A stretch of DNA of 34,454 nt from an uncultured Collinsella sp. (GCA_900541715.1 UQLI01000026.1:1-34454); one strand, 5' to 3'. Shown: positions 17,312-25,890, numbered from the stretch's first letter. Made by a program: numbers and translations. Notes: generated from the sequence alone by a model not told the origin.

Positions 17312-19093
17312 TTACTCGTTGAGTAGTCTTGCGGCTTCGGCGGCCATGTTCTCGACCGTCATGCCGTTCTGCGCGAGCAGTTCGTTGGGGTCGTAGCGGT
17401 CGGGGAAGCCCTTGGCGATGCCGAAGGTGCGCGTGCGCACGGGCGTGCAGGCCAGGTAGCACGCCACGCGCTCGCCCCAGCCGCCGTCCAAGATGCCGTC
17501 CTCGAGGGTGACGACAACGCGATGCTCGGCGACAAGGCTGTCGAGGAACTTGCGGTCGAGCTCGGCTGCAAAGCGAGGGTTGACGAGCGTGGCCTCGATA
17601 CCGTACTCGGCGGCCAAGCGGTTTGCCACGCGCTCACCCAGCTCAAAGAAATCGCCAAGCGCGAGCACGGCAACGTCGCGGCCCTGACGCACCACGTTGT
17701 AGCGAACGGCGCTGTAGTCGGTGTCTTCGGCGGGCGCAAGGTCGGGGCGGCTTACCAGGCCGATGCCCGGTACGCGGATTGCCACGGGATGCTCGCGGTG
17801 GTCGAGCGACCAGCTCAGCATGGACAGATATTCCTCCATGCAGGCCGGCGCCAAGTAGTGCATGTTGGGAAGACCGCCCAGCATGGAAATATCAAAGAAC
17901 GAAAGGTGCGTCTCGGACGTGGTGCCAAAGATTGACGCACCAAACACCAAAATGGTTGCGGGGGCGTCGTTGAGGCACAGGTCGTGCCACAGCTCGTCGT
18001 AGGCGCGCTGCAAAAACGTGCCGTACACACCAAAGACTGGCTTGGCGCCCGAGCGCGCAAGCGCGGTGGCAAAGGTCACGGCGTGCTCCTCGGCAATGCC
18101 CACATCGACGAACTGTTTGCCGGCGGCGGCGCGAAGCTCGGGTGTAAAGCCCATGATGTAGGGTGTGGCGGCCGTGATGCCCACGACCTGCGGATCGCGC
18201 TCGATGGCGGCGCTGAGCGCCTCGCCCGTAATGTCGGCGTAGGTGCGCGGCGCAGGCTCGCTCGGATGGCCCGGGCAGAGCTTGCGCCCGGTCGCCATGT
18301 CAAACGGACCCACGTGGTGCCAGCGCTCGGGGTCGTTTTGGGCTGGCTCAAAGCCCTTGCCCTTGGCGGTGGAGACGTGCAGCACGATGGGATGATCGAT
18401 ATTGCGCAGTTCCTGCAGCGCGTCGACTAGGGCCAACACGTCGTTGCCGGCGTCCAAATAACGGTAGTCGAGTCCCATCGCGCGGAAAACGTTGCGCTCA
18501 CAGGTGCCGTTGCTGGCGCGCAGCTCGGCCAGATTGCGATAGAGGCCACCGTGGTTCTCGGCGATGGACTGGTCGTTATCGTTGACGATGATGATCAGGT
18601 TGCTGTCGAGTTCGGCGGCATTGTTGAAGCCCTCAAACGCCAGGCCGCCCGAAAGCGAGCCGTCGCCAATGATGGTGATGACGTTGTACGCATCGCCCGC
18701 CAGGTCACGAGCGTGCGCCAGGCCGCAGCCCAGGCTCACCGACGTGGAGGTATGGCCCATGGCGAACAGGTCGTGCTCGGACTCGTCGGGATTGGCAAAG
18801 CCAGAGGCCTCGCCAAAGCGCTTCGGATCGATATAAGTGTACGCGCGCCCAGTCAGCGCCTTGTGGGCGTAGGTCTGGTGCGAAACGTCAAAGAGAATCT
18901 TGTCGATAGGGGAGTTAAACACGCGATGGAGCGCGACCGTAAGCTCAACGACGCCCAGGTTGGGGGCAACGTGCCCGCCGACGGCGGCGGAGCTTTCGAG
19001 GATGGCGTGGCGAATCTCGTCGCAGAGCTGCGGGAGCTCGGCACGATTAAGAGCCTTGACGTCCTCGGGCGTTGTCGTTTGCGTAAGCAGCAT
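17312..19093 (-). CDS. dxs: 1-deoxy-D-xylulose-5-phosphate synthase, divergent
   Basis: Thiamine-diphosphate enzyme that joins pyruvate and glyceraldehyde 3-phosphate in the first step of the MEP isoprenoid pathway. The 593-residue protein (usual about 620-640) keeps GGHVAPNLGVVELTVALH (39-56), FDVSHQTYAHK (68-78), the ThDP motif GDGSLSGG (143-150), the catalytic Glu335 in VGIAEEHAVT, and YGTFLQRAYD. It differs where the acceptor phosphate site normally reads DRAGxVGxDGxTH: here it is FGASIFGTTSETH (384-396), so the Arg and the Asp are gone while His396 remains. The usual YPRG is VPGIG (441-445). It may be a real but divergent DXS or a related enzyme with another acceptor. The ATG at 19093 is used. 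Single gene with its own terminator. Confidence 0.85.
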   Translation of the reverse strand: MLLTQTTTPEDVKALNRAELPQLCDEIRHAILESSAAVGGHVAPNLGVVELTVALHRVFNSPIDKILFDVSHQTYAHKALTGRAYTYIDPKRFGEASGFANPDESEHDLFAMGHTSTSVSLGCGLAHARDLAGDAYNVITIIGDGSLSGGLAFEGFNNAAELDSNLIIIVNDNDQSIAENHGGLYRNLAELRASNGTCERNVFRAMGLDYRYLDAGNDVLALVDALQELRNIDHPIVLHVSTAKGKGFEPAQNDPERWHHVGPFDMATGRKLCPGHPSEPAPRTYADITGEALSAAIERDPQVVGITAATPYIMGFTPELRAAAGKQFVDVGIAEEHAVTFATALARSGAKPVFGVYGTFLQRAYDELWHDLCLNDAPATILVFGASIFGTTSETHLSFFDISMLGGLPNMHYLAPACMEEYLSMLSWSLDHREHPVAIRVPGIGLVSRPDLAPAEDTDYSAVRYNVVRQGRDVAVLALGDFFELGERVANRLAAEYGIEATLVNPRFAAELDRKFLDSLVAEHRVVVTLEDGILDGGWGERVACYLACTPVRTRTFGIAKGFPDRYDPNELLAQNGMTVENMAAEAARLLNE

Positions 19094-19217
19094 CGTTGTG
19101 GGTTACTCCATGCGAATCGAGTGCCGGCGCTCCCTCGGCCGACACAATTGCACAAGACAGTCTCGCACATTTTGGCGTTTGATATGTGACGGCGGCGCGG
19201 TAATTCGCCAACTGGTG

Positions 19218-19235
19218 GGGCAAAACGTTTTGTCC
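19218..19235. promoter_or_regulatory. Operator-like palindrome AAAACGTTTT
   Basis: A GG-N-CAAAACGTTTTG-N-CC palindrome (18 bases, one mismatched pair) lies between the divergent dxs and HD-domain genes. A CG-centred palindrome of this kind resembles LacI/GalR-family operators. No such regulator gene is in the window. The rest of 19094-19320 holds no further feature I can support. Confidence 0.4.
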
Positions 19236-19320
19236 GATGCCATACTGATAGATTCGATGATGATTTTTTCAATACGTGCAGGCCGTGGCTTGCCGCCGTG
19301 AGCCGCTGGAAGGAGGCAGC

Positions 19321-19878
19321 ATGTCCGATGCCGTTCGTGCCGAGAAAATCGCGCACGAGGTCGACGATGCCGCCCGCCAGCTCGCCCAGGCGGGCCGCTT
19401 GGACCTGACGCGCGAGTTTATCCAGCATGGCGACGTGACGGTCTATGCACATGTGACTTCGGTAGCGCGGACGAGCCTGTCCTTTGCCGAGCGCCTGGGC
19501 CGCGTCGGTGTTTCGATCGACCGTGCCTCGCTGCTGCGCGGAGCCTTGTTACACGATTACTTTCTCTACGATTGGCACGATCCCGACCCAAGCCATCGGC
19601 TGCATGGCTTTCGCCACCCGTTTTTTGCCCTAGCGCGCGCGGAGGAAGATTTTGAGCTGACGTCGCGCGAACGGAATATTATCGTGCGGCATATGTTTCC
19701 GCTGGTGCCGGTGCCGCCGACGTGTCGTGAGGCTTGGATTGTGTGCCTGGCGGATAAATGGTGTGCTCTGCGCGAGACGGTCGTCGGCCGCCTGCCGCGC
19801 AAAGACGACGCGAACGATTTGAGCGAGGGCTCGAGCGACGGCTCGAGCAAAGATTCGAGTGAAAAGAGGAGAGGGTAG
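19321..19878 (+). CDS. HD domain-containing protein
   Basis: A 185-residue putative metal-dependent phosphohydrolase. The HD pattern is visible as His44 (VYAHVTSV), His78-Asp79 (GALLHDYFLYDWHD), His99 region (GFRHP) and Asp154 (CLADKWCALRE). The last 20 residues are a Ser/Asp/Glu-rich low-complexity tail ending KRRG. The start is the ATG at 19321, behind GGAAGGAGG; an upstream in-frame codon at 19276 adds 15 residues and is less likely. The CmpB-like gene starts three bases after the stop, so they form an operon. The substrate is unknown. Confidence 0.85.
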   Translation: MSDAVRAEKIAHEVDDAARQLAQAGRLDLTREFIQHGDVTVYAHVTSVARTSLSFAERLGRVGVSIDRASLLRGALLHDYFLYDWHDPDPSHRLHGFRHPFFALARAEEDFELTSRERNIIVRHMFPLVPVPPTCREAWIVCLADKWCALRETVVGRLPRKDDANDLSEGSSDGSSKDSSEKRRG

Positions 19879-19881
19879 ACG

Positions 19882-20817
19882 GTGGGGACCGCGATCGACA
19901 TGGCATTTGACGGCGCGACGCTTGCCGCCTGTCCGCTTTCGGCACTGGTGCTCTCGTTCGCCTTCTACGGGTTTTGCGGCTGGGCATGGGAATCGACGGT
20001 CTGCGCCATGCTCAACCACGGACGCTTTGCCAACAGCGGCTTTTTGCTGGGACCGTGTTGCCCCATCTATGGCGCGGGCGGCATTGCCTGCTGGCTGCTG
20101 TTGGAAAAAACAACGGGCGCTCGCTTTTGGGATTACTCGCACCTGCCGTTTAACTTGCACGGACGCATCTGCCTGTACTGGGCATGCGCGTTTGGCTTGG
20201 GTGCGTTGTGCATTTGCCGTTTAGTGGAGCCGGCATTGCTGGGGCTGCTTGGTCATCTGCCGGTGCTGATTGTGCGGCTGTCCGCCTTTATCGTCGCGGT
20301 CGCGATGATGGTCGACGCGTTGTGCTCGCTGGCGAGCTGGCGGCGTCTGTCCGATCAGCTGGAGCGCGTCCGGGCCGACCTTGCCGACCGCATCAATGAG
20401 TCGCTTGCCGATGCCTCGGACTCAATGCTCGAACGTATTCCCGATTCTACGATTGACTCGGTGGCACAGACGCACATCCGTAGCCGTGCCGTTAACGCGT
20501 GGCTGGCCGAGCTGGGTGACGCCGCGCTCGATGCCCTGCGCGAGAAGGCTTCGATGCCGACGTTTATCGCGGATGGTGCTCGCGGCCTGGCGCTTGCCGC
20601 CCGCCGCGTGGCCGATGCCGCGCCGAACATGCCGCGTCCGTCGCTCAGTCGTCGCCTTGCCGGCAAGCGCATGAGCCGTCCGGTGCCAAGCGTGTCGCTC
20701 AGCCGCCGCGACCTACGCTTCTTTAACGCCTTCCCGCGTCTGCGCATCAATCGCTACGAAGGCGTCATTCGAGCAACTAATCTCCGCGACCGAGCCCGCG
20801 AGCTGTTCCGCCACTAG
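19882..20817 (+). CDS. CmpB-like putative ABC transporter permease (PF06541-type) membrane protein
   Basis: A 311-residue membrane protein. Its N-terminal half has about four or five hydrophobic segments (roughly 17-37, 50-78, 93-113, 118-145) and the family pattern FYGFCGWAWES...GFLLGPCCPIYGAG (28-65). The C-terminal half (150-311) is hydrophilic, Arg-rich and predicted cytosolic. It starts at GTG, with GAGGAGAGGG in the end of the upstream gene; an in-frame ATG at 19900 is an alternative. The family is annotated as a putative permease, but its function is not established. Pairing with an HD protein is a repeated arrangement to my knowledge, so a joint role is plausible. Confidence 0.8.
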   Translation: MGTAIDMAFDGATLAACPLSALVLSFAFYGFCGWAWESTVCAMLNHGRFANSGFLLGPCCPIYGAGGIACWLLLEKTTGARFWDYSHLPFNLHGRICLYWACAFGLGALCICRLVEPALLGLLGHLPVLIVRLSAFIVAVAMMVDALCSLASWRRLSDQLERVRADLADRINESLADASDSMLERIPDSTIDSVAQTHIRSRAVNAWLAELGDAALDALREKASMPTFIADGARGLALAARRVADAAPNMPRPSLSRRLAGKRMSRPVPSVSLSRRDLRFFNAFPRLRINRYEGVIRATNLRDRARELFRH

Positions 20818-21015
20818 CCGGGACGGGCGCGCTCACGGCTTCCTTGCTCGCGTATTTCCCGTTCGTTTCGCGTCCGTTGCCGCGCCGTTTCCAAGATTGC
20901 GGCGCCGTTTCCATTCGACAACGCCGCGTTTAACAACGCCGTATCTGGTCTACACCAGTTGCCCCTCGGCCGCATTATGGGCGCCGACAACGTTCATGCG
21001 ACCAAGGGAGAGCGA

Positions 21016-22293
21016 ATGTACGATACGGGATCGACAACGTTTATGCTCATCTGCACCATGCTCGTGTTTTTAATGACACCGGGTCTGGCGTTTTTCTATG
21101 GCGGCCTGTCTAGGCGCAAAAATGTCATCAACACCATGCTCATGTGCTTTGGCGCCATTGGTCTGGTTGGTGTGCTGTGGATTGTTGCCGGCTGGTCTCT
21201 GGCCTATGGCGGCGACGGTTCGAGTCCGTTTATTGGAGGCCTTGACCAGCTGCTGTGCCTGCCGGTGCTCAACCAGGTGCTGCAGGCGGCCGAGGGCAAT
21301 GCTGCGGACGGTGTCGTCTACCCTCAGATCATCAACATCGCCTTCCAGATGGCATTTGCCATGATCACGGCTGCTATCGTCACGGGCAGCCTGGCCGGCC
21401 GCGTTAAGTTCGGTGCCACGACGGCCTTCCTGGGCATTTGGCTGCTCGTGGTCTATGCGCCGCTTGCTCACATGGTTTGGGGCGGCGAGGGCTCCTTTAT
21501 CGGCGATATCATCGGCGCGCTCGACTTTGCCGGCGGCGACGTGGTGCACATCTCGTCTGGTCTTACGGGCCTGATTCTCTGCTTAATGCTCGGCCGTCGT
21601 CGTGGTTTTGGCATGGTGAGCTACCGTCCGCATAACGTGCCGTTTGTGGCGCTGGGCGCCGGCCTGCTTTGGTTTGGCTGGTTTGGCTTTAACGGCGGCA
21701 GCGAGTTTAAGGCCGACGCCGTTGCGGCACTCGCCATCCTCAACACCGTGACGGCCAGCGCGGCGGGCATGGTCTCGTGGCTTGCCGTCGAGCGCGTGCA
21801 TACCGGCCGCCCCACGCTGGTGGGCGCCAGCACCGGTCTGGTTGCGGGCCTTGTGGTGGTCACGCCGGGTGCGGGCTTTGTCGAGCCGTGGGCAGCGCTG
21901 GTCATGGGTCTGATCGTATCGCCCGTCTGCTATCTGGCTATCAGCCATCTTAAGACCAAGTTTGGCTACGACGATGCACTCGATGCGTTTGGTTGCCACG
22001 GTATCGGCGGAATTTTGGGCGGCGTGCTCACGGGCCTGTTCTGTGTGCCGGAGCTTTCGTGGACCGGTAAGGGTGGCTTGTTTTACACGGGCGACGTGTC
22101 GCTGCTCATCTCTCAGATCTTGGGCATTGTGGTGACGGTCGCTATTGTGCTGGTGCTCGATTTGGTGATCGCCGCGGTGGTCAAGGCGCTGTTCCACGGC
22201 AGCCTGCGCGTGGACGAGGCCGACGAGGCGCTGGGCCTGGATGCGAGTCAGCACGGCGAGAGCGCGTATCCCTCGTTCTCCGGACTCGATTAG
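21016..22293 (+). CDS. amt: Ammonium transporter
   Basis: A 425-residue Amt/Mep/Rh channel with 11 expected membrane helices that imports ammonium. The two pore histidines are present: His178 (GGDVVHISSG) and His328 (DAFGCHGIGG), matching E. coli AmtB His168 and His318. FYGGLSRRKN and WFGWFGFNGGS are family signatures. The start is the ATG at 21016 behind AAGGGAGAG; the upstream frame to 20959 is less likely. The 198-base gap before it has no gene. The PII gene follows, as in most bacteria, so the pair senses and controls nitrogen uptake. Confidence 0.95.
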   Translation: MYDTGSTTFMLICTMLVFLMTPGLAFFYGGLSRRKNVINTMLMCFGAIGLVGVLWIVAGWSLAYGGDGSSPFIGGLDQLLCLPVLNQVLQAAEGNAADGVVYPQIINIAFQMAFAMITAAIVTGSLAGRVKFGATTAFLGIWLLVVYAPLAHMVWGGEGSFIGDIIGALDFAGGDVVHISSGLTGLILCLMLGRRRGFGMVSYRPHNVPFVALGAGLLWFGWFGFNGGSEFKADAVAALAILNTVTASAAGMVSWLAVERVHTGRPTLVGASTGLVAGLVVVTPGAGFVEPWAALVMGLIVSPVCYLAISHLKTKFGYDDALDAFGCHGIGGILGGVLTGLFCVPELSWTGKGGLFYTGDVSLLISQILGIVVTVAIVLVLDLVIAAVVKALFHGSLRVDEADEALGLDASQHGESAYPSFSGLD

Positions 22294-22295
22294 CA

Positions 22296-22403
22296 GCACG
22301 GCTTTCCCAGGCACCCGACCTTGCCCCTCAAACCGTCGCTTGCGTACCGAAGTACGCGGCGCTCCTCTTTCGGGGCAATCTCGGGCACCTGGAAAACCCG
22401 TGC
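22296..22403. repeat. Large hairpin between amt and PII genes
   Basis: Arms of about 36 bases (22296-22333 and 22368-22403) pair with a few mismatches. Key matched blocks are CCAGG, CCCGA and TTGCCCC on the left with GGGGCAA, TCGGG and CCTGG on the right. A second hairpin GCGTAC-CGAA-GTACGC (22342-22357) sits at the tip. It occupies most of the 156-base gap and leaves room for a ribosome-binding site (AGAGAGGA) before the PII start. It may be a dispersed repeat, an mRNA processing hairpin or a partial terminator. Confidence 0.8.
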
Positions 22404-22449
22404 CATGTGAATGAGCGGTTCATTTCTATATTAAAGAGAGGAATTCACT

Positions 22450-22788
22450 ATGAAGAAGATTACGGCGGTCGTTCGTGCCGAGAAGCTTGAGGTTCTCAAA
22501 GATGCGTTGTTTGCTGCCGATGTTCGTGGCATGACTATCAATCAGGTGCAGGGCTGCGGCGCGCAGCATGGCTGGAAGGAGTACGTACGCGGCAACGAGT
22601 TGCTCGTCAACACGATCCCTAAGGTGCAGTTCACGCTCATTTGTGCCGACGAGCACGTCGACGGAATTGTCGACATCATCTGCAACGCTGCTCGCACCGG
22701 TGCCGTTGGAGACGGCAAGATTTGGGTCGAGCCGGTCGAGGAGGTAATCCGCATCCGTACCGGCGAACACGGCCCCGCCGCGGTGTAG
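22450..22788 (+). CDS. glnK: PII nitrogen regulatory protein, lacking T-loop Tyr51
   Basis: A 112-residue trimeric sensor of 2-oxoglutarate and ATP/ADP that binds and blocks the ammonium channel. It keeps the PII signatures TGAVGDGKIWV (83-93) and VIRIRTGE (99-106). The T-loop reads GAQHGWKEYVRGNEL (37-51), where E. coli GlnB has GRQKGHTELYRGAEY. Position 51, the Tyr that is uridylylated (or adenylylated in some actinobacteria), is therefore Leu, and position 46 is Val. Regulation by covalent modification at Tyr51 is excluded; ligand binding alone probably controls it. Gene order after amt supports the glnK name. Confidence 0.92.
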   Translation: MKKITAVVRAEKLEVLKDALFAADVRGMTINQVQGCGAQHGWKEYVRGNELLVNTIPKVQFTLICADEHVDGIVDIICNAARTGAVGDGKIWVEPVEEVIRIRTGEHGPAAV

Positions 22789-22862
22789 AATCGACCGCCT
22801 ACCATCCGCAACGTTAAAATGCTGCAATGAGGCACAAGACTTGCGTTGCGGATGGACGGATT

Positions 22863-23525
22863 ATGGGTCGTAATAAATATCCCGAGGAGACTGTCGCGAA
22901 GATTCTCGACGCGGCACTGGAGCTATTCTGCGTACAGGGTTATGAGGGGACGAGCATTCAAGACATCGTCGACCGCCTCGATGGCATGACTAAGGGCGCT
23001 GTCTATCATCACTTTAAGAGCAAAGAGGAGATTTTCAACGCCGCATTTGATCGGGCAATGGCTCCGATTGTTGAGCGCCGTCGCTCAACGCTTGGTATCG
23101 GTAATATGTCCGGAGCCCAAAAGCTCAAGCGACTGTACGCGCCCGAGTCCGTCGTTCCACAAATTGAGCTATGGGCACGCATGCATCCTGCGGCGGATCC
23201 GGTAAAAAGCTCGCGTCTACTGGCGATGCAGTACCAGGGCTCGTTTGACGAATCGGCCGATGGCTGTCTCTTGCCAGTGATCGAGGAGGGCATCGCCGAC
23301 GGCTCCATTGCGTGCGAATGCCCGCACGAAGCGGCGGAGGCCGTATCGTTGTTGGCGAATCTTTGGCTGCTGCCATTGTTCCGTCCGCTCGAGCCCAAGG
23401 AGCGAATGCTCGCTCGCGCACAATGTTTGACGCAGATGGCGGCCGCAGTGGGTCTCGATTTGGGGGAAGAAGTGCTTCAAACAACGTGCCAAATTTGGGA
23501 CGTTTGGAACCGTGTCGGGTGGTAA
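22863..23525 (+). CDS. TetR family regulator
   Basis: A 220-residue repressor with an N-terminal helix-turn-helix (TSIQDIVDRLDGMTKGAVYHHF, in two parts) and a C-terminal ligand domain. The start is taken at the ATG at 22863 (MGRNKYPEETV), the usual TetR N-terminus; an in-frame ATG at 22827 adds 12 residues and cannot be excluded. It is followed by an MFS exporter, with two matched palindromes between and around them, so local repression of the exporter is likely. The ligand is unknown. Confidence 0.9.
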   Translation: MGRNKYPEETVAKILDAALELFCVQGYEGTSIQDIVDRLDGMTKGAVYHHFKSKEEIFNAAFDRAMAPIVERRRSTLGIGNMSGAQKLKRLYAPESVVPQIELWARMHPAADPVKSSRLLAMQYQGSFDESADGCLLPVIEEGIADGSIACECPHEAAEAVSLLANLWLLPLFRPLEPKERMLARAQCLTQMAAAVGLDLGEEVLQTTCQIWDVWNRVGW

Positions 23526-23526
23526 T

Positions 23527-23547
23527 ATACATACTAACGGTATATAT
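23527..23547. promoter_or_regulatory. Probable TetR operator 1
   Basis: ATACATAC-TAACG-GTATATAT: inverted arms with one mismatch, starting two bases after the tetR stop codon. The same 8-5-8 layout appears at operator 2, 66 bases downstream. AT-rich sequence here may also hold the exporter promoter. Confidence 0.65.
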
Positions 23548-23559
23548 ATTGATGTAAGA

Positions 23560-23581
23560 GGGTGGCTACGGTCGCCCTTTT
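23560..23581 (+). terminator. Short terminator-like hairpin between the two operators
   Basis: GGGTGGC, loop TACG, GTCGCCC (two G-T pairs) followed by TTTT. It probably ends the tetR transcript, or could attenuate one that starts near operator 1. Confidence 0.6.
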
Positions 23582-23592
23582 CGAGCCGTTAA

Positions 23593-23613
23593 ATACATAC
23601 CAATAGTATGTAT
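23593..23613. promoter_or_regulatory. Probable TetR operator 2
   Basis: A perfect palindrome ATACATAC-CAATA-GTATGTAT, directly before the AGGAGG ribosome-binding site of the exporter gene. A repressor bound here would block transcription of the exporter. Confidence 0.75.
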
Positions 23614-23628
23614 AGGAGGCAAAGCTCT

Positions 23629-24891
23629 ATGGACGGGATGAGAGACTTCGATGCCGTATCAGCATCAAAGACAGCGCTGCCTATAAGACTCGTCGGTCTT
23701 CTCGTTGCGCAGCTGTGCGTGTATTCGACGTTGTCGGCGCTGTGCTTTGCGTGCCCGCTTTACTTGCTCGACCGCAGTGGTTCGTCAACGCTATATGGTG
23801 CCGTCGCGGCTATAGCGTTTATACCGGGCGTGCTTGCGACTCCGGCTGGCGGAGTATTAGCTGATCGAGAGGGGCATCGCGGCGTTCTAGCAGCTCTCGG
23901 TATTGCTTTAATGGTTGCAGCGATGCTATTTGTTCCCATGAAGTGCTCGTTGCCCCTTGCGGCTGTTGTGGCGGTGATGCTGTGCGTCCAATACGCCGTT
24001 CAATCTATTCTGAAGCCGATACTTCAAATTGAGACGCTGCACATGGTCGGCAAGGAAAAGGTCGAGCGGGCCACCGCGTTAGTGTCGCAGACGACCATGG
24101 CGAGCAATATTCTAGGTCCCGTGGTTGGAACAGCCGTCTACGGATGCTTTGGAATCGACGTCCTTTGCGCGATCGCGGCGGTGGCGTTTGCAATGTCGAC
24201 GCTGCTGTTTTGGGCCACACTCAAACAAAATGTCCCCTCTGAAATGACGGGGGATAGCTCGACTCGTATGGCATGTCAAAGCGATTTTATGTCAGCGATT
24301 CGGTGCCTGCTCCAAAACACCTCGTTGCTCGCCGTGATTTTGCTTGCGGCTGTTTTGAATCTTGCGTTGGTTGGGTTAACGATTGGTGCACCCGTTATTG
24401 TTACCAGGCATCTCGGCATGCAATCTTCCTGCATTGGGATTATTGAGGCAGCTATGGGGCTGGGCGGTCTTGCAGGCGGCGGTTTGGTCGGTATTAGGCC
24501 GAATCGTTTTTCCTTCAATGACATATGTCGATACGTTGCGATGATCTGTTTTGGAGTCGTGCCGATTACTGTCACGCTGCTGAGCGGCGCTGGCCAAATT
24601 GTGTTTGCTGCGCTTGCGGTCGGTTCGGCATGGGTCATGGTGTGGGCGAGTATTGCGTCGGTCGAAATCGTTGCATTCGTTCAGCGGGCGGCGCCGGCGG
24701 AACTCTGCGGAAAGGTGCTTTCGGTCGTATATATGGCTCTTTCCTGCGCAACGCCTATTGGCCAATTGACATACGGATTTGCATATGATCGATGGGCGCC
24801 GGCGGCTGTGTTCGCAGCTATGCTGGTGGTACTGGTGCTGACGACGGTGCTGTTTTATCGCTTGAAAAGTCGCTCACCACAAACAATGTGA
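23629..24891 (+). CDS. MFS transporter
   Basis: A 420-residue, 12-helix major facilitator, expected as an efflux pump. Motif A-like GGVLADREGHRG lies in the loop after the second helix, and LGPVVGTAVYG is a motif C-like stretch. The start is the ATG at 23629, nine bases after AGGAGG; the in-frame codon at 23608 overlaps operator 2. The adjacent TetR gene and paired operators suggest substrate-induced export, probably of a drug-like or toxic compound, but the substrate is not known. Confidence 0.9.
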   Translation: MDGMRDFDAVSASKTALPIRLVGLLVAQLCVYSTLSALCFACPLYLLDRSGSSTLYGAVAAIAFIPGVLATPAGGVLADREGHRGVLAALGIALMVAAMLFVPMKCSLPLAAVVAVMLCVQYAVQSILKPILQIETLHMVGKEKVERATALVSQTTMASNILGPVVGTAVYGCFGIDVLCAIAAVAFAMSTLLFWATLKQNVPSEMTGDSSTRMACQSDFMSAIRCLLQNTSLLAVILLAAVLNLALVGLTIGAPVIVTRHLGMQSSCIGIIEAAMGLGGLAGGGLVGIRPNRFSFNDICRYVAMICFGVVPITVTLLSGAGQIVFAALAVGSAWVMVWASIASVEIVAFVQRAAPAELCGKVLSVVYMALSCATPIGQLTYGFAYDRWAPAAVFAAMLVVLVLTTVLFYRLKSRSPQTM

Positions 24892-25003
24892 CGTTCGCAG
24901 TGCAGCGGTTTAACAGATACGATTGCTGCGGCGTGGAACGCCCATACGAGAACGAGCCTCTCCTTCGCCTACAATATCGTGCAGACGAAGGAAAGGCATG
25001 CCC

Positions 25004-25861
25004 ATGATCAAGATGTTTGCGAGCGACTTAGACGGAACGCTGCTCAACGCCCTGCACGAGGCAGATGGGACCATCCGCCATGCCATTCGCGAGCTGACCG
25101 AGGCTGGCTTGCATGTGGTTCCCGCGACCGGGCGCTCGACGCTGCCGATTGGTGAGCATGGCTTTACGGGCCTGGCGCTTGACGCCTGCTGCTCCAATGG
25201 ATCAATCGTGCGCGACAGCCATGGCGAGGTGCTCAAGACCTGGACCATCGACCCACAGATCACCGAGGAGCTGCTCAAGGAGTTTCCGGATATTTGCTTC
25301 GACTGCTCCACGCCCGATGGCATGTTCTCGAGCGGCTCGTTCGAGATGCATCAGGCGGGCTTTAAAAAGGACAGTCCTATCAAGCGCATCGTGATGCGCG
25401 GCATGCGTGCGCGTGGCGGCTATCACGAGGAGCAGTATTTCGACCAGTCGATCGGCGACATCTTGCGCCACGATGTGTGCAAGATCAACTGCCGCGTGAC
25501 CTCGCCCGAGCTGGAGCGCGACCTAAAGGCGTATTTGGCCGAGCGCTCGGACCGCGTGGTCAACGCACCGTTCGATCCGGTGATGTTCGAGATCACGGAC
25601 GTGGCGTGCAACAAGGGCGAGAGCGTGGCCTGGCTGGCGGGCTACTACGGTATTGCCGAGGACGAGGTCGCGGTCTATGGCGATGGCGGTAACGATATCG
25701 CCATGCTCAAGCGTTTCCGTCACAGCTACGCGACCAAAAACGCTAGCGATGCAGCTAAAGCCGCCGCGAGCGCAACTATCGGCAGCTGCATGATCCACGC
25801 CGTCCCCAAACACATGCTCGCCACCATGCACAAGCAAAACTCCCGCACCATCATCGAATAA
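25004..25861 (+). CDS. HAD-IIB (Cof-type) phosphatase
   Basis: A 285-residue cytosolic phosphatase of the haloacid dehalogenase superfamily. It has the nucleophile motif SDLDGTLLN near the N-terminus, ATGRS as motif II, a conserved Lys (CNKGESVAWL) as motif III and GDGGNDIAML as motif IV. The large IIB cap lies between. Members act on sugar phosphates, pyridoxal phosphate and similar small molecules. ATG at 25004 has AAAGG at good spacing; the ATG at 24998 would add two residues. The gene is followed by a palindrome. Confidence 0.92.
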   Translation: MIKMFASDLDGTLLNALHEADGTIRHAIRELTEAGLHVVPATGRSTLPIGEHGFTGLALDACCSNGSIVRDSHGEVLKTWTIDPQITEELLKEFPDICFDCSTPDGMFSSGSFEMHQAGFKKDSPIKRIVMRGMRARGGYHEEQYFDQSIGDILRHDVCKINCRVTSPELERDLKAYLAERSDRVVNAPFDPVMFEITDVACNKGESVAWLAGYYGIAEDEVAVYGDGGNDIAMLKRFRHSYATKNASDAAKAAASATIGSCMIHAVPKHMLATMHKQNSRTIIE

Positions 25862-25890
25862 TGTGACAAAGGAACAGCCCTTTTGTCACA
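25862..25890. repeat. 29-base palindrome, family C copy 1
   Basis: TGTGACAAAGG...CCCTTTTGTCACA, directly overlapping the HAD stop codon region. It may act as a terminator. A second, degenerate copy of exactly the same length is at 26296-26324. The core GGAACAG resembles the GGGACAG core of repeat B. Confidence 0.7.
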
